A stretch of DNA of 64,000 nt, taken from Megaleporinus macrocephalus (taxonomy: Eukaryota > Chordata > Actinopteri > Characiformes > Anostomidae). The notes beneath the pieces are model-generated. The model was given only the letters and a program-made list of their open reading frames with translations, did no database searches and was not told the origin of the DNA. The stretch lies in assembly GCA_021613375.1 (NCBI GenBank), contig CM038704.1, forward strand, positions 36,640,162-36,704,161, written 5' to 3'. Position 1 is the stretch's first letter, and the number at the start of each line of letters is the position of its first letter. This document shows, piece by piece, positions 32,960-45,200 of this stretch. Made by a program: the position numbers and the translations under genes.

Positions 32960-33640
32960 ATGAAAGGCTCTGACGTTAATGGCTCTAGATGGCATTTGTT
33001 TTCCAGGTACATGAGTCTCGGATATCTCTAAGCGGTTTCCTGTGGCCCTAAGTAAACACCGGAACATTTGCATTCACTGGGGTCAGTGACATCTTATCTT
33101 ATAGGAGCAAAGTCCCCAAGGAGCATTTTGAATTACTCCTACACACTGTTAAGAAGGAGACCAAGGTTAGAGTCATCATCCCAGGAATTCTGTCCATCTA
33201 CAGGGGTGGAAGTGAGGTGTTCAGCAGGCAGATCTCCACCGACAATATTACTATGGAAATATCCAGAGAGTCTTTAGTGTAATTAATAAACACAAATATA
33301 GCCTTGTAAGTAAACTTCAGAGAACTACAAACATCTGGAAAAAAAGTATTTTATTTAATAATTTAAATATACGTTTAGTGTTCTTAAGTACTTTTTACAA
33401 AATCTTTCTATCCTGGTCTTAACATGATTGATGACAAGATTCTAATCAACAGCCTTGAATGCTGGGTGGGCCTCTCAGGCACAGTTCTAGAGTGGTTTAA
33501 ATCTTATTTAACAAATGGACAGTTCTTGATTTCACTGGTAAATCATTCATCAAAATCTAAATTTAATTTGCTTTGGAGTACCACAAGGGTTAGTTCTAGA
33601 AAATGTGTTTTTCTCTTTGTACCTTTTAGGAGTCATGGCA
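32960..33640 (+). pseudogene. Decayed LINE remnant after copy 2
   Basis: The portion 32990-33235 matches 9645-9890 (gtctcggatatctctaagcg, aattactcctacacactgtt). The portion 33420-33640 translates to RT pieces (NSLECWVGLSGTVLEWFKSY, then LTNGQ). The central part present in the copy-1 and copy-4 versions is deleted here. Confidence 0.65.
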
Positions 33641-33659
33641 AAACTTCTAAATCTCAATT

Positions 33660-33900
33660 GATCCACGTAAACCACTGATAGATCTCCATAATTTCACCAA
33701 AAAGCTGTATCTCCATATACCATCCTAAGAAATGTTGGATCTCCATGTTTCCATCCAAAAGATGCTGGTTCACCATATGACCACTCTAAAGCTGTTGTAT
33801 CGCCATATATCCAATTAAAAGCTGTTGGATCTTAATACAATTAGCTAAAAGGAGCTGGATCTCCATATTTCCATCAATCAAAAGTTCTCCATCTGTTGCA
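33660..33900. repeat. Degenerate ~30-bp tandem array
   Basis: Six or so imperfect units of the same ggatctccatatttccatc family directly after the LINE remnant. They also follow the LINE remnant of copy 4 at 62935-63170. Confidence 0.75.
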
Positions 33901-34089
33901 GCGACACAGCACAGTGTTTTTGCGGATTCTCAGTCCGGACTGTTCTGTGTGGAGTTTGAATGTTCTCCCTGTGCTTGAATGGGTTTCCTCCAGGTACACC
34001 TGTCCTGTTTCCTCCCTCAGTCCTAATACATGCATGTTAGCTTGATTGGGATCGGAATAAAGCGGAAAAAAATGAATGAATGGATATAT

Positions 34090-35003
34090 ATATTTTTTTA
34101 TAACATTTCACAAGAGAATACAGTGCGAGGGATCTTTGACCATTCCTCTTTGCACAATCTCTTTAAATCGTCCAGAATCCTCTCCTATGCACTCTCATAT
34201 TCAGCTCATCCCACAGGTTTTCAATTGGGTTGAGGTCTGGGGACTAAGATGGCCATGGGAGGAGCCTGATTTTGTGTCGGGTGAACCATTTTTGTATAGA
34301 TTTGGCCACATGTTTAGGGTCATTATCTTCCTGAAAGACCCAGTGACGACCCATCTTCAGCTTTCGGGCAGAGGCCACCAGATTCTGATTTAAATGTCCA
34401 GGTATTTCAAAGAGATCATGAAGCCATGCACCCTAACAAGGTTCCCAGGGCCTTTAGAAGAGAAAAAGGCCCACAGCATCAACTACCCTCCCCTGTACTT
34501 CACAGTGGGCACAAGATGCTTTTCTGCATACTCATCTTTTGTGTTATGCCAGACCCACTTAGAGTGTTTGTTGCCAAAAAGCTCTATCTTGGTCTGATCT
34601 GATCAAAGCATATGGTCTCAGTTAAAGTCCCAGTAATGCTTAGTGAACGCCAGATGTTTACGCTTACGCTTGTTAGTAAGAAATGTATTTTTCCGTGCAT
34701 GCCTCCCAAACAGCTTGTTGGCAGGTAGATACCACAGGTGTAGGTGAGTCGCTATTTTCTTGTGAAGGTCGACACAAATGTGCCTTACTTGAATAGTGTG
34801 TTCTCTGGACTTTACCACGTTGAAGAGCTGATAAGAGAAATAGGCCTCTGTGTCTCTACATATTTATACCCTAAGGAGACAGGAAGTGATTAATTACTAA
34901 TTAAAAGTTCCTACATACAATGATCAACTTTATAAACTATAGTAGAAATGACAGAAATGCTTCAATTATTCAACTGTTAGGTGTGCCAATAATTGTGGAA
35001 TAG
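34090..35003 (-). pseudogene. Tc1-like transposon remnant
   Basis: Minus-strand reading of 34130-34620 gives the C-terminal half of a Tc1-type transposase in broken frames. The plus strand reads ctttaaatcgtccagaatcc and tcatcccacaggttttcaat, the complement of the conserved PIENLW region. An ITR-like end (ggtgtgccaataattgtgga) lies at 34980-34999. The other ITR is lost next to the TA tract. Confidence 0.75.
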
Positions 35004-35035
35004 GTGATTTTATAAAAAATAATTATTTCTTAGTC

Positions 35036-35039
<4 letters not shown>

Positions 35040-35121
<82 letters not shown>
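35040..35121. repeat. (TA)n microsatellite
   Basis: About 41 perfect TA units just 5' of the copy-3 promoter region. Confidence 0.97.
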
Positions 35122-35124
<3 letters not shown>

Positions 35125-35242
35125 ATTTCATTAAATATTTTCTTATATTTGGCTTCTTGATATAGTCTTTGTCTTATGCTTATTAAAACTAATGTGAAAA
35201 GGATATAAGCTGATGTAGACACTGACATAGACGGTTCATTGG

Positions 35243-35478
35243 CTGTGGTAGATTACTACAGAACATAAAGCTGATAAAAACTTTCAGGGGGCCTCACATA
35301 GGGCAATATGACTATTCTCATGTGCATCTGGAAATCATTTATCATCGTTGCATAATGAGTTCAAAGGTCACCAGAAGACCAAGGCAATTAAAAGGGGACC
35401 CGGTGACTGAAATAGAAGACCAAACGTCAAACAGTTCCTTACAGTCCACACAAAGAAGCAAGCTGAGTTCCACTTCAG
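35243..35478 (+). promoter_or_regulatory. Promoter-proximal region and non-coding exon E1 of copy 3
   Basis: Aligns with 14692-14966 of copy 2. The exon ends agttccacttcag with donor gtaaaa at 35479. An ATG at 35356 opens 41 codons, but joining to E2 gives a stop within four codons, so the main start is taken as 36300 in E2. The transcription start is unknown. Confidence 0.5.
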
Positions 35479-36299
35479 GTAAAAAATCTAAATTCTCTCT
35501 TGTGAGCTGCTAAATGTTTCTGTTGTCAAACCGTGGATGAGAACGTCTGAAATCAAATTTCCATCCAGCTGGAGCGCTCTGATCCATGATTTGAGTAAAA
35601 AACATTTAACGAATGTAAGATACATATAGATGGAACATTTGAATAGTGAGAAGCAGAAAAAGCAACCAACTTTTAAGACTGAGCTTTGGAGGTGTGGAAT
35701 AATATCGCTGTGACATATGTAAAAATGTGTTATTATATTTAGTTGCTAAGATAATGTTCTGTAAAGTGTCTGTGTTCTGCTTTGTCTTTGATGCAGAAAC
35801 ATGAATAACTTTTATAACATTTTAGCGCAATAAAACGAAAGACAGTTTAGCACAATACTATATATAAAATTGTTTACTTTCTGTTTTAATGCATTGTAAC
35901 AAACAAACTAATCATTTTGTGATGATTTTTCAAATGCTGCGGTGCCAGTAAGGTTTACAACAATTTGTGGATGAAAGTCTTTAAGTTACATTTTAATATT
36001 ATTAGATTATTTTATGATGCTATATGGTTTGGCTGTGTTGCTTATATAATGTATAATTTTAATATATAATTTTTTTTTTTTAACCCTGTAAACTGTAAGT
36101 GTCTGTACGTTGGCCCACACTTCAGTTCCTGACTTATTCATTTTAAAATAAACATTTACAGATGGTGAATAATCAGTCTGAACATTGGTAATGGAATGCT
36201 AAGACTGCAGTACACTGGTTAATGTGACAAAAATGACTCGCATACTGATAATAAGGTAAAAATGATGGTTTCTCACAGGTGAATACATCTAGACTAAGA

Positions 36300-39200
36300 A
36301 TGTCCACCACTGCTGTACCAGACAATTACCCAAAAGATGGCTTTATGATGACCCAAGTGGCCCCACCAGCTGCTGCAGGGCAAAATGTGGTTGTGCCTGG
36401 GCCAGGGGTCGCTACTGGCAGTATCCCCAATGTTGGAGCCTACAACGTCAGTGTACCTACTGCCGGATTCCCTACTGCTGGATACCCTACTGCCGGATTC
36501 ACTAATGTCGGGAATGCTGGAGTCCCATTTGTCACACCTGTCAGTAACATTAAGACAGGGCCTGTTCCAAATCCTCTTCAGAAATTTCTGAAATCCAAGC
36601 CAACGGCTCTAGGGGTAAGATGATTCCTTCATTATAGCACACATTTCTATTCTTTTTGTTTGCTCTATAAATGGAATTGCTTGTGTTTTGCTGTAAAACA
36701 GATTGAATATTAAAGTGATAGTTTGGCATAACTGGAATGCAAGGATGTTGGTAGCTAGCAGGTCACAAAAAACACCAGTTAGACTGTTTTTAATGCTCTG
36801 AAAGAATCATTGTTAGCAATATTAAAATTTGTTGTTTTTAAATGAAAGTAGCTGCAATGACCAGCATGGTTTCTTGGGCACCAGTCATTGTACAAGGCAG
36901 TATTGGTGGGGCTGGGGCCAATCACTGCATCACAAAGCAAAGGCCGGGTACACCTTGCACAGATCACTAGTCCATCACATGGACTGCAGACACTCACACC
37001 TATATGGAGTTAAATCAGTGTCACCAGAACTTGAAACTGAAATCATGTTTTTGAAAAAAAAAAGTGTGTGAAATTTGGTGTTATTGAAAATTCTTTGATA
37101 TGACATTTTCTAAGCGGTGGTGCAAAGTTTGGAACAAAGTACAATCACTACATTTCCTACAGTTCCTGATCTTCACATTTCTCCTAGTAGTTTCAGCCGA
37201 CGGTATAGTAAATGTGGTGATTTTACTTTGTCCAAACTTTGCACAACCACTTGTCATTCACAACCTGAATTTTGCAACCTGAATTTTTTTTTACCTGAAA
37301 TTTCAAGACCTGAATTTGAGGTACCAAAAATTTTGCAGGTCAAATTTTCAACAACACCTCCATGGAAAGTGGAGTTCCCAGAGAAACCCACTAAAGCATA
37401 GGGAGAACATGCAAACTCCACACAGAACGGCCTGGACTGGGAATCAAACCTGGATTGACCTGCTGTGAGGCGACAATGCTAACCATTACACTATGACGTA
37501 GAAAAACAATGTGATTTTCTACCTCACAATTATAAGCCTGTCTGTCTGTAAGTCTGTCTTAAAACCTAGAGAGCTGTGTAAATAGACACTGTCTAGGTAG
37601 GCATCTGTTTAAGCGTTTTCTTTCCAGCATTCGTTTCGGTTTCTCAATATGGCATACGCAATGCTTAAAGCACCAAGTGGCAAGGGAGAGCCTGTGGAAA
37701 CCAAATTTCTGCCAAGGACACACACCAGGTCTGCGTTGCCTGCCTTGGGCTGCGACATGCCCAGGCGGCAATGAACGACCCTACCTCGGAACCCTAGACC
37801 CCACCACCGACTGGCACGCCAAGCCAGCCTTTCGGGCGAAGACCCCCTTGTTTCTTCTGGCTAGTAGCACCCAGCAGGCCGCCACGCCTGCTGAGCCATC
37901 TACTTTCGCACCTATGAGCTGGGGTGACCAGCTCAATGCCTATGCCCCCTTCTCCTCTCTGCTTGAAGCAGGGGAGGAGGAAGAGGAGGAAGAGGAAGAT
38001 GAGGAGGAAGGCTCAGAATTTCTTATCTCCGATGAGGAGGATGAGTTTGAGGACTACCCATTTATCCCCCTGCTCAGGTAGCAAAACCCCGCAATGCGCA
38101 GAGGCCGTAGAGAAGTTAGAAGAGGCACCATCCTCTCCGCTGCTCGGCAGAAATGTGCTGCAGCGAAACTGGACATTCCATGGCCTGCTGTGGTAGCAGA
38201 GACTGCAAAGTCACACTATGAAGAGATGAGGCTGCCAAGGAAAAATGAGCAGCTAGACAGCTTCTCCCTTTCGGCCTCTCTGTGGTATTCATTAAACGCA
38301 CAGAGGCTGCAATAGCATCCGCATTGCTATGTAAATAGACGACTGGCTCATTGCGAACTCATTGGCGTTCAAGGCGAGCCTGTCGGCTGAGAGTGTGGAA
38401 AAGTTTCAGGTGGAAATTTCAGGTGGGCACGTCCATTCACTTTCAGCAGTGCCTAAGGCTCTTGGGGATGATGGCATCAGCCATAGGGTTCATCCCATTA
38501 GGCCGACTGTTCATGAGAGATTTTCAGCGCTGGGTGATCGAGCTTAGGCTGGATCCATTACATCACTCTCGACGGAGAGTAAAAGTAACGGGAACAGCGG
38601 TTTCGGTGCTGTGTCAATGTCAAGGGATTGCTCATGGGGGTTGTGCATGCCAGAAAAGTGGTGACTACGGACGCGTCGCTGTCTGGTTGGGGGGGCACTC
38701 ACGACAGGGGGGATCCCGCCCTTTGCACACACTGGCATGCAAACTGATCCTGTGGAGCAGTGCTCACTTTTTAACCCTGAGCGCAACACATGTACAGGGA
38801 GTGTTAAACAGGGGAGTGGATTTGTTGTCGCGAGGCAATCCCCTCTACAGAGAGTGGAAACTCAGCCACTGAGTTTGTGGTAGAGCAGATATGGGAGCAT
38901 TATGGAAGGGCGACAGTGGATCTGTTTGCCTTGAGGGAGAACGCTCAGTGCCCTCTGTTCTACTCTCTGCTTGATCTCACAGCACCGCTGCGGATGGAGG
39001 CTTTAGCTCTTGAATAGCCACAAACACTGCTCTATGCGTTCCTGCCCATAGCGCTGATTTCTCCTACCCTAGCCATCGCTCATTCTGATAGCTCCACGAT
39101 GGCGAGGAAAGCACTGGTTGGCGGAGATCATGCAGCTCCTCCAACGTGCTCCTTGGCCTCTCCCTCTGCACAGGGATCTACTGACCCAGGCACAAGGGGA

Positions 39201-42200
39201 AATTTATCATCCCCACCCGGAGCATCTGGCTCTGTGTGCTTGGCCCCTGAGTGGTTTAACTTGGAGGTAACTGGGTTGCCTCCCAAAGTTATAGAAACCA
39301 TCCAAAATGCTATAGTCTCATCCACTAGATCCCTGTATGGAAACAAGTGGAAGGTGTTTGAACAGTGGTGCCAGGATAAATGTGAAACCCCTTCCCAGTC
39401 TCCTGAGGTGGTAATACTACTGTTCCTCTAGGACCTGATAGATGAAGGGAAATTGTTTTCAACTATAAAAGTGTATTTGGCAGCTATTGCAGCTTGTCAT
39501 GTAGGTTTTGAGGGAAGACAGTAGGTCAGCACCCCCCAGTCTGCTGCTTCATGAAAGGGGCACGGCAATTGCTTCATGTTTTGAGGCCACTGGACTCATC
39601 ATGGGATTTATCACTGGTGCTAAGGGCCTTAGCGGCAGCACCTTTCAGACCACTAGATCAATTGGGTCTGAAAACACTGTCGGTCAAGACAGCACTATTG
39701 GTAGCCTTGGCGTCAGCAAAGCACGTTAGTGAAATCCACGCCCTTCGGTGCACTCCTCGTGCATGCAGTTAATGCTGGGAGGCTCATTACGGCCAAACCC
39801 TGCATTTGTTCCAAAAGTGGTCCAGCCTTGTCTCCCTTTGGAGCTCCAGGTCTTTTGTCCTCCACCCTTTACATTGCCGGGCCAGCAGCAATTAAATGTC
39901 CCGTGAGGGCGCTGCGGATTTATGTGGAGAGAACAAGATGTTTTAGAGTGAGTGATCAGCTTATCGTGTCCTGGTCCAAGTGATTACTAAACAGTAACTG
40001 CCGCACTGGATTACAGAGGTGATCGTGTTGGCGTACTACAGCAAAGGGTTGACAGATCCGGCTGGGATATGTGTGCATTCAACAAGAGGGGTAGCAACCA
40101 CTTGGGCAGTTTTTAAGGGAATCTCGATGCAAGATGTGTGCGGCGGCGAGCTGGTCCTCGCCTCATACGTTCATCAGGTTCAACAAACTGGACGTGACAG
40201 CACCGACTGTATCGCATGCAGTGCTGAGCACCGGCTCCAAGAATAAGCAGTTCGGCTTATTAGTTGGTTAGCAGCAGATGTTTGAAACAGGCTTGTCTGG
40301 CAATATGGGAGTTAGGATATCCCATAGTGATCCATATACACCGAAACAAATGCTTGAAAGAGAGCTTAAGGTTACTGTCGTAACCCCGGTTCTCTGATAG
40401 CATGAGTGAGGTGTCTCACCAGACCACCCTCCTTGCTAACGTAAAGCTGTTTTTGAATGACCAGATGATGTGATGTCTCTGCATTATATATCCAGGAGGC
40501 GGTAAGCACGAGCATCATGTCTGTCAGCCAACCCATGGACTGGCGTAGTGGAATTTGGCTTCTGAGGCATACACGAGGAGGGCTTATCCCACAGTGAGAC
40601 ACCTCACTCATGCTATCAGAGAACCAGGGTCACAACAGTTACCTTAAGCTCTATCTGCCACCACTCCTCTCTCTCCCCAGATTATTGATCTGCTCTTGTT
40701 AAAGAGAGACTGGGTCACGGCTTATTCCTGCCCACTGCACGCAACTGGTATCTTAGTCAAATCAAGTTTATTGTATAGCACTTTTTACAATGACGTTGTC
40801 TCAAAGCAGCTTTATAGAGTTTTGAGAACAGACAGTTACAACATATATTCCCCAGTGAGCAAGCCAGAGGCAACAGTGGCAAGGAAAAACTTCCTCAGAC
40901 TGGAGGAAGAAACCTTGGGAGGAACCAAGACTCACAAGGGCAGACCCATCCTCCTCTGGTCAAACAGTATTTACAGTTTAATAAACTAAACACCAAAGAA
41001 AAGAGTCTCTGTTTGAAATCTGGATGGCAAAGCTTTAGAAGCTGCACAGGCAGAGGCAGTCTCTGACTGAGGCAGTCTATGGCTGAATCTTTATGTAAAG
41101 TGGGTGTGGGTGTTGGTGTGAGCGTCCCATCCTTTTTTTATGCTGGTACATCTGGATGGCACAGTGATTTAACTAATGGGTGTAGCAGTAGACACAAATG
41201 GGCAGGAGAATTGGCTGGTGATGGATGAGGAGGAGGCCCTGATGGTCAGTCCAACAGCGTTCAACAGACGGGAGGACAGTCATTACCTCAGGAACAGTAA
41301 CGAGAGAAAGTTAGTTCGGCTCAGGAGTATGACTGTAAAGAATATGAAAGTAAACAGATTCAAAGCTGCTTGCTAAGCTACCAGCCGGCTATCCAAAACA
41401 ATAGCCCGAGGCTCAGAAATGTGCTAGCATAAATGCTAAATGCTGTTTTGTGTGATTTATGACAAGAAATACATAAAAACACCGGAGAGAATCGGAATAA
41501 CTTACATTAGAAAATGTTTTCACTGCTCATGGGGTTGTCTTAGCGGCTGAGGAACCGGTCGGTGCTTCCTTACAATCAGGCCAAAATAAGGCGCCTCGGT
41601 AGACAGCATGTCGGGAGCATGCATACTATAACATAAGATACTGTCTATGTAGACAGTTCACTAGGATTTGAGACAGACCCATAGTATCATTGTACAGACT
41701 AGAAAACCACTGCTATTTTATCACTGGCTCTTATTTAGGTGTGAATGATGGCATTTCTGTCTACTTTAGAATGTTTGGATTTGGAGCTCTCTCTGACAGA
41801 AATGTGTAAATGCAGACAACAGTAAATGCAGAAGAACGTTTTGTAATGTAGGTTGTGCTTCAGCCCTCTTCCCTGAGTGGATGAATCAGATAATTGAAAG
41901 AGAATTAAAAGAGTTAAACCTTAGTCAAAACTTCATGAAGATCATGTCTTCTGAGGATGTGTGTGAATTACCTACTATGATCATCATATCTTCATCAGTG
42001 TAATGTTGATTTTGCGTCTGTGGCCTGAACATCGACCTTCTGTTTAAAAAACACGTACAACATGGAATGAGTATTTCAAGCTTTACAGGGTGACCCTCTG
42101 CAGCAGACACTCAACATATTTTGCTTGTATTTATTCGCCTCACTCAGTTATCCCATGCCTTTCACTTCACCAGAATTTAGTGTGTGTTGTGCTGATACAA

Positions 42201-45200
42201 GTGGATCAGTCACAGCAGTGCTGCTGGAGATTTTAAACATGGTGTCCACTCACGGCCCACTCCTACCTCGTTGGTTCAGCTTGTAGATGTGAAGTCAGAA
42301 ACAGTAGTTCATCTGTTGCTGCACAGTTTGTGTTAGTCAACATCTAGTCCTTCATCAGTGGTCACAGGATGCTGCCCACTGGACACTGACGGCTGGATAT
42401 TTTTGGTTGTCACAACTGAGCTGAGCATGATCCACCACCCAAATAATACCTGCTCTGGTGGTCCTGTTGGGATCCTGATTATTGAAAAACAGGGTAAAAG
42501 GCTGCTAACACAGTCCACAGAGAAACCGATGCTGTGTGTTTTGTGTTTTTTTCCACAGACCGTCCAAATAATGATTGGAGTCATAACTATTGCGTTGGGC
42601 ATCTTGTTGACATTCGGCATGCATCCATTTTCTGTCTATAGTGGAATCACTTACTGGGGCTCTATAATCGTAAGTTTTGAGAGTATTTGTTAAAAAACCC
42701 AATGCAATAAACAATAATCAACAATACAACAAAGCCTGTACTTATTTCTAATGTATTTGCCTTTTTTTCTCTTTCAGTACATCATCACTGGCTCTCTGAC
42801 TGTTGCAGCGGAGAACAAACTTAATTCCTGTTTGGTACGTCAGTATATAAATTCTTTAATATGACTAATTGATATTAGCAGTTTCAGTTATCACTGTTGA
42901 TCAGAACATGTAGTTATTTACTTCTTTTGATTATAAGCTTTCAATCTGTCTTGCATTTGTTTCTAAGTAGAAGAGAGATGCAGTTATTTAGTAAATCTAC
43001 TCCTCCCTCTCCTGTAGGTGAAAGGCTCTCTGGGAATGAATGTGTGCAGTGCTATAGTTGCAGGAACAGCTGTCATACTTCTGTCATTGGACTTTACAGA
43101 ACAACTAGGATACGACCCTTGCTACCTCTACCCCTATGATAACTATAAGTGTTTACTTTACATCCAGCTTATGGTGAGTGTTAAATGTGTTAACCCACAT
43201 AGCTTCAATAATGCATTTGATTGAGAAAGGACATGTTTACATTGTGCAGTGGACTGCATGACCTACATCTCCTAGTCTAAAAAATAACTTCTACTTTATA
43301 AACCCATAACTGCACCTATTGCTTTTGCCTTTCTTCCCATCCCTCTATGGCAGAGGTCACTAAAAAGCTGAGCGTGGTCCAGGTCCGGACGCAGACGCTG
43401 TGCAATGCGGACCCAAACCAATAAACTATTGAGAATTATTTAATTTAGACAGTGTAGAAAGTGGTGGAACTTTTATTGTCTTAACAGTATATGGATTAAT
43501 TGCGTGCATTGTAAAGTCACCAAAGGCCCTTCAGCCATCAGATCTGTGCAGATTCAGGAATGTGGCGCGCCCACACAGGCAAGGAACAAAGCGAGAAACA
43601 GCAGTCGGAGAATAAAGCGAATCAGAGAGAATAACATGCTCTAAAAAAAAATAAAAAAATGAAAGTTTAACCAGGTTTAGACCAAAACTTGCTTGCCTAG
43701 TTTTGGAGAATACCACTATGAAAAACCAACAGATCAAAATGCGAAGTTGAGTTAAGAAGACGCACGTTTTATTTACTTTCTCTATAAATAAACACTTAAG
43801 ATGCACTTTTTTCAAAAGCATTCCGTTTTTTTTAATGTAGCCCTTGTTTTTACTTGAAATGATAAAAACATTTATTCAAAATTTTATCAATAATTCATTC
43901 AGTTCTGCATTTAAAATAATACATATAGTTGAAATATATTGATTTGTTTGTCTTTTAGTTGCTGATGGTATAAAATGCTGATACTAGGCTACTTCAGTAT
44001 ACAAGATATGGCACTGAATCATAACAATCAATTTTAAGCAAACCAACTCCCATGAGAAATCACCCCACACATGAATGGTTCAGATGCACTCACACCTGCC
44101 CTCTGCCATTCCTGAGCAAGATCTGCACTGGTGGTGACCCGATCTCGTAGCTGTATCCTCTTTAGGAGACTTTCTTGGGCGCCTTAAAGCCTTCTTCACT
44201 TGATGATTAAATAAATGGTTGGTTGGGGTGCTGTCTTACAAGCAGCAGTGTTCTTGCCTGTGAAACCCTTTTGATATAATGCAATGATAGCTGCACATGT
44301 TTTCATGGAGGTAACCATGGTTAACAGTAGCAAACTTTAAAGCACCACTACCCTTTCAGAGAAACCAATCTGCTCTTCTAATCAAGGTTTGCAGGTCATT
44401 CTGTAGAGCTGAAATGCAGTGGCTAGAATGCAGTAATTTTTGTTATGAGGTCATTTTTCATGGTAGGAATGACTTATTATTATAATAATTGTATTTTATT
44501 ATATATATAATTATTATTATTGACAATTAATTGCAATTCATCTGATAACTCTGCATCTAGAGCAAATACAAATTGTCACCATAAGAACTGAGGCAGCAAT
44601 CTTGGTGAAAAACATAATTTGTGCCATTCTCAAAACTTTTGGCCACGACTGTAAGATGCTGTATGCAATAATCCCAGCAGATCAGAAATACTCAAACCTG
44701 CTTGTCTGGCACCAATAATCATTTATTGCCATATTATTCAAAATGTCCCTCGAAGTTTTAGAACTCAAACAGCCTGTGTGAAATTCTCATATTAGTAGAT
44801 ATTTTTGGTTTTAAAAACATTTTATTTTTACACTATATAACAGGATAAGACCTATGGAATCAGTGGAATGCTGCTGACTTTGGCTCTGCTTCAGTTAATC
44901 ATCTCCATCTGCATCTCTGTGTTTGGTTGCAAAGCCACCTGCTGCAATGAACCAGTGGTGAGTATCACATGAAAAAAGCTCTTTTCACTTTGGACGTTGC
45001 TTTTATGTTTCACAGACACTTTTGTCCACGTAAATAATGGTGAATGCATTTGAAGCCAAAGAACCATAAAGCACAGATGGTTATTTAAAAGAACTGCTTT
45101 TTGTAATTTGTAAAAGTCAAGATTGTATTCATTTTTTTCCAAGTTTTCTTTTGGTTATTGGAAATGTTACAAAAATTATAAAGGGCAATGGACATTTTTC

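Noticed and set aside
35356..35478. ATG in E1 of copy 3 as the true start codon
   Set aside because: Joining E1 to E2 by the visible splice sites gives a stop within four codons, and the ATG is not conserved in copy 4.
37677..38081. Acidic Glu/Asp-rich frame as a host nuclear protein
   Set aside because: It is the gag-like 5' part of the DIRS element, followed in order by RNase H and recombinase remnants.
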